From the NCBI GenBank assembly GCA_009602725.1, contig WELB01000290.1:114638-126190 (forward strand): 11,553 nucleotides of DNA, written 5' to 3'. This document shows positions 7,962 through 11,553 of the stretch, piece after piece; positions within the stretch are counted from its first letter, which is position 1; every line of letters starts with the position of its first letter. This DNA is from Spirogloea muscicola (taxonomy: Eukaryota; Streptophyta; Zygnematophyceae; Spirogloeales; Spirogloeaceae). The notes under the pieces were generated by a model. That model had not been told where the DNA came from, did not search any database, and saw only the letters and a program-made list of their open reading frames with translations. The position numbers and the translations under genes are program-made.

Positions 7962-8023
7962 ATATCCAATTCAAGGCCCATAAAATAGGCAATATGTTGT
8001 GTTTAGGGCCTTGAATTGGATAT
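7962..8023 (+). repeat. Nested perfect stem-loop in the left palindrome arm
   Basis: ATATCCAATTCAAGGCCC (7962-7979) is followed by a 26-base A/T-rich loop and then GGGCCTTGAATTGGATAT (8006-8023), an 18-bp perfect stem. The mirror copy lies at 8552-8614. A small hairpin nested inside a large one recalls the terminal hairpins of some single-stranded or linear replicons; function is not shown. Confidence 0.85.
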
Positions 8024-8551
8024 TTGGATTCGGCTCATGCTGATACGCTGTTGCGAAAACTACAGTCCAACTACATGTTTTAAGGAATTGATTAGGAGAC
8101 GCTAGGCCGTGAATCTACGGTCTGCATCAAGTGTCTACAAGCATCACGGCGGCCTCGCTTACAGTTGGTCTTCAGCCCCTCTAACGTGGCCCGCTTCGAC
8201 TCCATCAAGGACATGGTCCTGCCAAGGTGTTCAGATAGTCCGGCCTCGTCCTGGACCGTGTCATGATATCTACGAGCGTCTTGGGCTATTCTGTATAATA
8301 AGTAGATATCATGACACGGTCCAGGACGAGGCCGGACTATCTGAACTACTTGGCAGGACCATGTCCTTGATGGAGTCGAAGCGGGCCACGTTAGAGGGGC
8401 TGAAGACCAACTGTAAGCGAGGCCGCCGTGATGCTTGTTGACACTTGTTGCAGACCGTAGATTCACGGCCTAGCGTCCCCTAATCAATTCCTTAAAGCAT
8501 GTAGTTGGACTGTAGTTTTCGCAACAGCGTATCAGCATGAGCCGAATCCAA

Positions 8552-8614
8552 ATATCCAATTCAAGGCCCTAAACACAACATATTGCCTTATTTTATGGGC
8601 CTTGAATTGGATAT
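8552..8614 (-). repeat. Nested stem-loop, mirror copy in the right palindrome arm
   Basis: This is the reverse-complement counterpart of the stem-loop at 7962-8023, with the same 18-bp stem and a loop one base longer (CTTATTTTAT against ATAAAATAGG). The last four bases (8611-8614) are also the outer end of the left terminal inverted repeat of the helicase unit, so the two structures share this junction. Confidence 0.85.
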
Positions 8615-8806
8615 TATCTAAACTGGATTTGCGCCCTCCAGCACCGTGTCCCCACACCATCTTTTCTAGAGCACTATATCCTCATATCCATTATATCCAT
8701 CTAAAATAAACAAAAAAAAAGAAGAAGAAATAGAAGATATAGAGTAATATTATTTCTTTTCCCATTTTTAAGCGTATCCAAAGATATCCAAAGATATCCA
8801 AAATTA
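8611..8806 (+). repeat. Left terminal inverted repeat of the helicase unit (~196 bp)
   Basis: It runs from ATATTATCTAAACTGGATTT to GATATCCAAAATT and is the inverted counterpart of 10442-10639. Shared blocks include GCGCCCTCCAGCA, CACCATCTTTT, GAGCACTATAT, ATATCCATTATATCC, GAAGAAATAGAAGATATAGA and the iteron cluster at its inner end. There are a few substitutions and small indels, mostly in poly-A/T runs. Its first 35 bases are also the tip of the right arm of the large palindrome. Confidence 0.88.
8774..8802 (+). repeat. Three iterons TATCCAAAGA at the inner end of the left TIR
   Basis: TATCCAAA occurs three times with a 10-base period. The mirror cluster at 10446-10474 is identical over 29 bases. 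Short repeats spaced one helical turn apart next to a replicative helicase gene are a common design for an initiator or helicase binding site; that role is inferred. Confidence 0.75.
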
Positions 8807-8833
8807 ACTGACAATGCACAAGATGAGCTTAAA

Positions 8834-8839
8834 TTTATT
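8834..8839 (-). terminator. AATAAA polyadenylation signal for the helicase gene
   Basis: On the minus strand AATAAA lies about 20 bases after the TAG stop of the helicase (8860). It is at the right distance for a eukaryotic-type poly(A) signal and inside AT-rich DNA, so chance occurrence cannot be excluded. Confidence 0.5.
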
Positions 8840-8859
8840 CATACCCACTGTGTCCTAGC

Positions 8860-10113
8860 CTAAGTATTCTTCAACGCATATGATGTTGAGGATAACATCG
8901 GTACATGAACGATTGGCCCCATTGTAATTATCGCAGCAGCCGTTCTTTGCTGCTTGCTTGCACGCCCGGCATATTGCCGGCGGTCTACCACGTAGCCCAG
9001 GCCCTTGAAGGTGCTGCAGTCTTTCGTCCAGTGGTATTTAGCTTGCGGGTGCTTAAAGCGCACATAATGGTAGAACTTCTTCTTGAATTCTTCCATCCAC
9101 AGTGTATGACCCTGTTTTTGCACAAAGTACTCCGTCTTCTTGTAGCCGGTGTGCTTATCGAACCAGATATTGTCGCCGCACCCGAGGGTAAGAAACATGT
9201 GCAGGTAGTCGGTGTTCTCGTGCATGTTCGCGATGTTGAGCTTAAAGTAGTCGGGACAAGCGCTCCAAAAGCCCGCTTTGCCTGTGTGCTGCAGCAGACG
9301 GCGGTACGCGAGCAGGCACTTGACCAATAGGGGCGACAGCTCTTCTTGGATGATGCGTTGTTTCAGCGAGCAATCTTGTACCGGGACGTAGCGGTTGAAG
9401 GAGAAGATAGCCAAACGCTTGGATATGGAGCCCCGTTTGTCGCGATAACGCGGGTAATCGTGTCCACACATAAGCATGGGGACTGTCCAGCGCACGGTGT
9501 CGGCTACGGCGTGCTTGATGGGCACCGCCACCTGCTCACCGCAGATCATCTTCTTGATTTTGTCGGATGCCAGCAACTGAGCCATATTATCGGGCATCTC
9601 CTGGCAGACGATGTGTTCCTTGTCGTACATTGATTGCAAGCCAAAGGTAGTCTCATGCGAGGAATCTACCACCCCGATGCGGCCGGAAGCGAACATCGCT
9701 GCGACAACATCCACAAGCGTCGACTTGCCGGTGTTGGTGTCGCCAACCACGAATGGCATCACATCGAAGGTATCAAAACGGCCTACGTCGTAGAACAGCC
9801 TGCCGATAAGGCCCAGGAGGTAGGCATAGACAGTATCCGTCTCTACGGCGTTGCCGGTGTCCAATTGGAAGCGGAAGATGCGGTCAAATAGGGGCGTATC
9901 AAGGTCATTGAAGCGGCATGGCTGGTCAATATAATGCCGGGGTGACACGTGATGGGGGAGGTTGTCGTAACCTTCTAGCTCGCCGCTGACAAGATTTAAC
10001 ATGCCGTTTGTAAAGCCGATGTAGGTGGTATCTTTGCTGATGAATGGGAATGCGGGGTTGTCAACGCGAGCCATGTAGACGAGCAAATCGTTGAAGCGCC
10101 GGGGAAATTCCAT
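8860..10113 (-). CDS. Superfamily 3 (D5-like) viral replicative helicase
   Basis: Product of 417 residues from the ATG at 10113; the frame is open a little further up to a TTG at 10146, but that is not a usual eukaryotic start. It is an AAA+ SF3 helicase of the type that unwinds DNA at viral replication forks. An N-terminal D5_N-like region (IGFTNGMLNLVSGEL ...) leads to Walker A VGDTNTGKST (residues 123-132), a Walker B-like HIVCQEMPDN (about 167-176) and then ICGEQVAVPIKHA. Motif C-like TVPMLMCGHDYP (about 210-221) has His-Asp where Asn is usual. An arginine-finger stretch RGSISKRLAIFSF (227-239) follows. The C-terminal 170 residues are unassigned but end cleanly. Related proteins (D5 family of giant viruses, mirusviruses and polinton-like viruses) normally carry a primase domain in front; it is absent, so this is a short form or a truncation. 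The gene has no internal stops, unlike all its neighbours. It lies alone between terminal inverted repeats. Confidence 0.85.
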   Translation of the reverse strand: MEFPRRFNDLLVYMARVDNPAFPFISKDTTYIGFTNGMLNLVSGELEGYDNLPHHVSPRHYIDQPCRFNDLDTPLFDRIFRFQLDTGNAVETDTVYAYLLGLIGRLFYDVGRFDTFDVMPFVVGDTNTGKSTLVDVVAAMFASGRIGVVDSSHETTFGLQSMYDKEHIVCQEMPDNMAQLLASDKIKKMICGEQVAVPIKHAVADTVRWTVPMLMCGHDYPRYRDKRGSISKRLAIFSFNRYVPVQDCSLKQRIIQEELSPLLVKCLLAYRRLLQHTGKAGFWSACPDYFKLNIANMHENTDYLHMFLTLGCGDNIWFDKHTGYKKTEYFVQKQGHTLWMEEFKKKFYHYVRFKHPQAKYHWTKDCSTFKGLGYVVDRRQYAGRASKQQRTAAAIITMGPIVHVPMLSSTSYALKNT

Positions 10114-10187
10114 AAGTTGGTCGTAAGCCGCGAGCCTGGAGGTCAAGAAATGTTCGTAGGTTATTTACTGTATATCTTGTGTATTTG

Positions 10188-10196
10188 TTTATATAT
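10188..10196 (-). promoter_or_regulatory. TATA box of the helicase gene
   Basis: On the minus strand the sequence is TATATATAA, about 76 bases upstream of the ATG at 10113. Distance and sequence fit a eukaryotic or eukaryotic-virus TATA box, allowing a short leader. The surrounding DNA is AT-rich, which lowers the weight of the match. Confidence 0.45.
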
Positions 10197-10244
10197 AGAT
10201 TATTTTAGAGGGGTATATGGGGTACGCCAACATAAAGCCCTAGG

Positions 10245-10382
10245 GATGGTATGGGGATGGTAGGCTGCAGGGCGCAAATACAGGTTGAGCGTACCCCACT
10301 TATGCATAAATGTGGCTCATATAATGGGTAAATTGCTGTGTTTTAGGGCTTGAATGGACGTGGGGTACGTGGGTACGCTCAA
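10245..10382 (+). repeat. Diverged copy of the palindrome/TIR end, with its own inverted repeat
   Basis: GGCTGCAGGGCGCAAATACAG (about 10263-10283) is a diverged form of the palindrome tip GTGCTGGAGGGCGCAAATCCAG. Downstream, ATAATGGGTAAATTGCTGTG and TTTAGGGCTTGAATGGA (10321-10357) parallel ATAAAATAGGCAATATGTTG and TTTAGGGCCTTGAATTGGA of the nested stem-loop. Between them, GTTGAGCGTACCCCAC (10284-10299) is mirrored by GTGGGGTACG plus TGGGTACGCTCAAC (10360-10382) with an 8-base insertion. It is therefore the same two-level hairpin design in an older, mutated copy, placed in the upstream region of the helicase gene. Confidence 0.6.
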
Positions 10383-10441
10383 CTCCTACCCCACAACGAG
10401 CGCAAACACGTATATTACCGCAATTTTTGTTGCAACATATA

Positions 10442-10639
10442 AATTTTTGGATATCTTTGGATATCTTTGGATACGCTTAAAAATGGAAAAAAGAAATTAT
10501 ATTACTCTATATCTTCTATTTCTTCTTCTTTTTTAAATTTATTTTAGACGGATATAATGGATATGAACATATAGTGCTCTACAAAAGATGGTATGGGGGG
10601 ACACGATGCTGGAGGGCGCAAATCCAGTTTAAATAATAT
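10442..10639 (-). repeat. Right terminal inverted repeat of the helicase unit (~198 bp)
   Basis: Inverted counterpart of 8611-8806, from AAATTTTTGGATATC to CAGTTTAAATAATAT. The outer end again contains GCTGGAGGGCGCAAATCCAG. It differs from the left copy by scattered substitutions and short indels in the A/T runs, so the two repeats are near 90% alike by eye rather than identical. Confidence 0.88.
10446..10474 (-). repeat. Three iterons at the inner end of the right TIR
   Basis: This is the mirror of the cluster at 8774-8802 and identical to it over 29 bases, although the flanking TIR has diverged. The higher conservation of the iterons than of the nearby poly-A/T tracts hints at constraint, but the sample is small. 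Confidence 0.7.
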
Positions 10640-10685
10640 AAGCACACCGGCTACAAGAAGACGGAGTACTTTGTGCAAAAACAGG
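10640..10685 (+). pseudogene. 46-bp inverted duplicate of the helicase gene
   Basis: This segment is an exact reverse-complement copy of 9111-9156, covering helicase codons for KHTGYKKTEYFVQKQ. It begins at the first base outside the right terminal repeat. The sequence after 10685 does not continue the helicase gene. It is a filler or template-switch fragment, or the remnant of a second helicase-bearing unit in opposite orientation. Confidence 0.9.
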
Positions 10686-10786
10686 AAATGCGTGTATATT
10701 AAGAGATGGGGAGGCCATGTGTGGCCAAGTACAAAGGCAAGCACATTGGACAAATGTACGTCACCTGCTGCTAAGCTGACCCGCTC
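10686..10786. other. Unassigned junction DNA
   Basis: Between the helicase fragment and the endonuclease pseudogene. A short plus-strand frame from 10706 reads MGRPCVAKYKGKHIGQMYV and then stops; it resembles coding sequence in composition but I recognise no family. No repeat or RNA gene is apparent. Confidence 0.35.
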
Positions 10787-11553
10787 AGTAACCACGAGTC
10801 AGCACATAGAGGTCGCTAGCTGATGCTCGAATACTGGACGGCAATTGACTAGCTCTTGTGCCAGCAGCTAAGGCTCGACCAGCTTTCTGATGCAGAGCAT
10901 ACGCCTGAGCTCGTTGCAGACAGGTTGACACTCGACGTCGCAGAAATGACAGATAGGCTGCCGGCATACCCATCTGGGCTGGGAGCATATCCTCGCGTCG
11001 TGCATATCCCAGACTCGCTATGTTCTCGAGTAGGGTATGGAAGCGAGGACCCAAGCAGCCGAAAGTGTCGATTGCGGCCGGGAGGAGGTGGTCACTGCGG
11101 GGGTAGTCTGAGTAGTGTCGGAGCTTTCTCTGCGCCTCCCACTGCGTGGCCAGCAATGTGTGTGGAAGCGGAACTCTTGTATGCCTCAGTCACCACCACA
11201 TCAACCAAAGCTCGTGGGCCTCCGCCAGGTTGTACACCCACAATGTCCAGGGTGTGACGGTGATGGCCTCCCTGGGAATCCGTGGTGATGGGCATTACAT
11301 TGCTCACTTCAACGATGGCGCGGTAGCCGGCGTCGCGCATCAAGCCCGCCAGGGCGTTCCGTAGGAGATTGTGGACGCCCACCACCTCAGGGCCTGTGGG
11401 ACACCGCAGCATGTGGGTGGCTAGGTCTCCGCCCTCCGTACGGAAGCCACACTCACACTGAGTTACTCCAATCAGGCAGGTCGGGGGCAGGCCCAGGAAC
11501 AGCTGGAGAAGCGTCCGGAATGCTTCAGGGCTGATTTTGAAAGCGTTGTGGAG
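10787..11553 (-). pseudogene. Non-LTR retrotransposon C-terminal zinc finger and restriction-like endonuclease, partial
   Basis: The frame enters from the right edge with LHNAFKISPEAFRTLLQLFL, followed by a CCHC-type finger, CECGFRTEGGDLATHMLRC. Next is a PD-(D/E)XK-like core: HRHTLDIVGV, then RALVDVVVTEAY. This cuts the target DNA in R2-like elements. Near 11150 the frame shifts by one base into LLATQWEAQRKLRHYSDYP, AAIDTFGCLGPRFHTLL and a helical tail, ending at a stop near 10785. The ATFG/DTFG box after the nuclease core is usual for these proteins. The reverse transcriptase should lie beyond the right edge. The RT fragment at 740-2310 is on the opposite strand and ends before this region, so the two do not overlap; they may be copies of one family. 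The single frameshift marks it as inactive. Confidence 0.75.

Larger units (their letters stand above)
7930..8646. repeat. 715-bp near-perfect palindrome (inverted repeat, ~343-bp arms, 28-bp spacer)
   Basis: The left arm (about 7931-8273) is the reverse complement of the right arm (about 8302-8645), with a 28-base spacer at 8274-8301. Checked points: GGTGCTGGAGGGCGCAAATC at 7931 pairs with the end at 8645, and CATGATATCTAC at 8262-8273 pairs with GTAGATATCATG at 8302-8313. By eye only about ten differences separate the arms (for example near 7986, 8083-8096, 8128-8143 and 8224-8230), so identity is near 97%. The outer 35 bases of each arm equal the outer end of the terminal repeats of the helicase unit. 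Reading frames inside are mirror copies of each other and match no family I know. Possible natures: a fold-back element, a head-to-head junction of linear replicon ends, or a hairpin RNA source. Confidence 0.9.
8611..10639. mobile_element. TIR-bounded unit carrying an SF3 helicase gene (~2.03 kb)
   Basis: The unit is delimited by long terminal inverted repeats at 8611-8806 and 10442-10639. It contains one intact open reading frame, a D5-like superfamily 3 helicase on the minus strand, with its own TATA box and AATAAA. I see no transposase, integrase or tyrosine recombinase, so it would be non-autonomous as a transposon, or it is a fragment of a linear viral or plasmid genome with inverted ends. 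I find no clear target-site duplication: the bases outside are GAATTGG on the left (part of the palindrome) and AAGCACACC on the right (a copied helicase fragment). Calling it a mobile element is inference from the TIR architecture. Confidence 0.55.

Noticed and set aside
8092-8466. Open frames of 110-124 codons inside the palindrome, on both strands
   Set aside because: They begin with nearly the same peptide because the arms are mirror images; they cross the hairpin loop, match no family I know and shift with the few arm differences.
7930-8646. CRISPR array or tRNA-like structures
   Set aside because: The repeats are inverted, not regularly spaced direct repeats, and no tRNA, rRNA or other structured RNA consensus was seen anywhere in the window.
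10114-10146. TTG at 10146 as the start of the helicase
   Set aside because: Non-ATG starts are not expected here, and a TATA box and ATG at 10113 give a better-supported start; the true N-terminus could still differ.
7930-10639. A complete integrated virus or polinton
   Set aside because: No capsid, packaging ATPase, integrase or protease gene is present; only a polymerase scrap and one helicase, so the claim is limited to remnants.

Overview
The window looks like repeat-rich nuclear DNA of a unicellular photosynthetic or protist eukaryote. A green alga is my best guess, but the sequence does not prove it. Reasons: an intron-type terminal exon of a eukaryotic-style threonine/serine exporter, several classes of decayed retrotransposon, a PIF/Harbinger-type MITE, and GC-rich coding next to AT-rich virus-like DNA. 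Almost nothing is an intact host gene. The window is a graveyard of nested and rearranged mobile elements, with one apparently intact virus-like gene.

Layout, left to right. 1-690 is very GC-rich low-complexity DNA. 740-2310 (+) is a non-LTR retrotransposon reverse transcriptase broken by three frameshifts. It is cut off just before the last exon of a ThrE-type exporter (about 2431-2740, +). 2741-3633 has no recognisable gene. 3634-3643 is a polypurine tract followed by a TGTCATG LTR start; the LTR holds a 143-bp MITE flanked by TTA duplications. From about 4271 to 7806 lies a wrecked Ty3/Gypsy-like retrotransposon. A plus-strand RNase H piece meets, tail to tail, a minus-strand series reading (from 7806 downwards) protease end, cytosine-5 DNA methyltransferase, reverse transcriptase. 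The methyltransferase is split between motifs IV and VI by a 676-bp solo LTR (TG...CA, 5-bp CTCCT duplication).

The right half is virus-like. A short family B DNA polymerase fragment with its YGDTDS motif (7805-7930, +) abuts a 715-bp near-perfect palindrome (7930-8646). Next comes a 2.03-kb unit (8611-10639) bounded by terminal inverted repeats of about 196 bp and carrying one intact open reading frame, a superfamily 3 (D5-like) helicase (8860-10113, minus) with a TATA box and an AATAAA signal. The palindrome tips and the outer ends of the inverted repeats are the same sequence, and a diverged copy lies upstream of the helicase. A 46-bp exact copy of part of the helicase sits inverted just outside the right repeat. 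The right edge (10787-11553, minus) is the C-terminal zinc finger and restriction-like endonuclease end of a non-LTR retrotransposon that continues off the window.

The two most unusual things are the methyltransferase captured inside a retrotransposon polyprotein, and the palindrome plus TIR-helicase plus polymerase cluster. The latter could be the remains of a linear viral or transposable replicon. Functional statements rest on motif recognition by eye; no database search was run.
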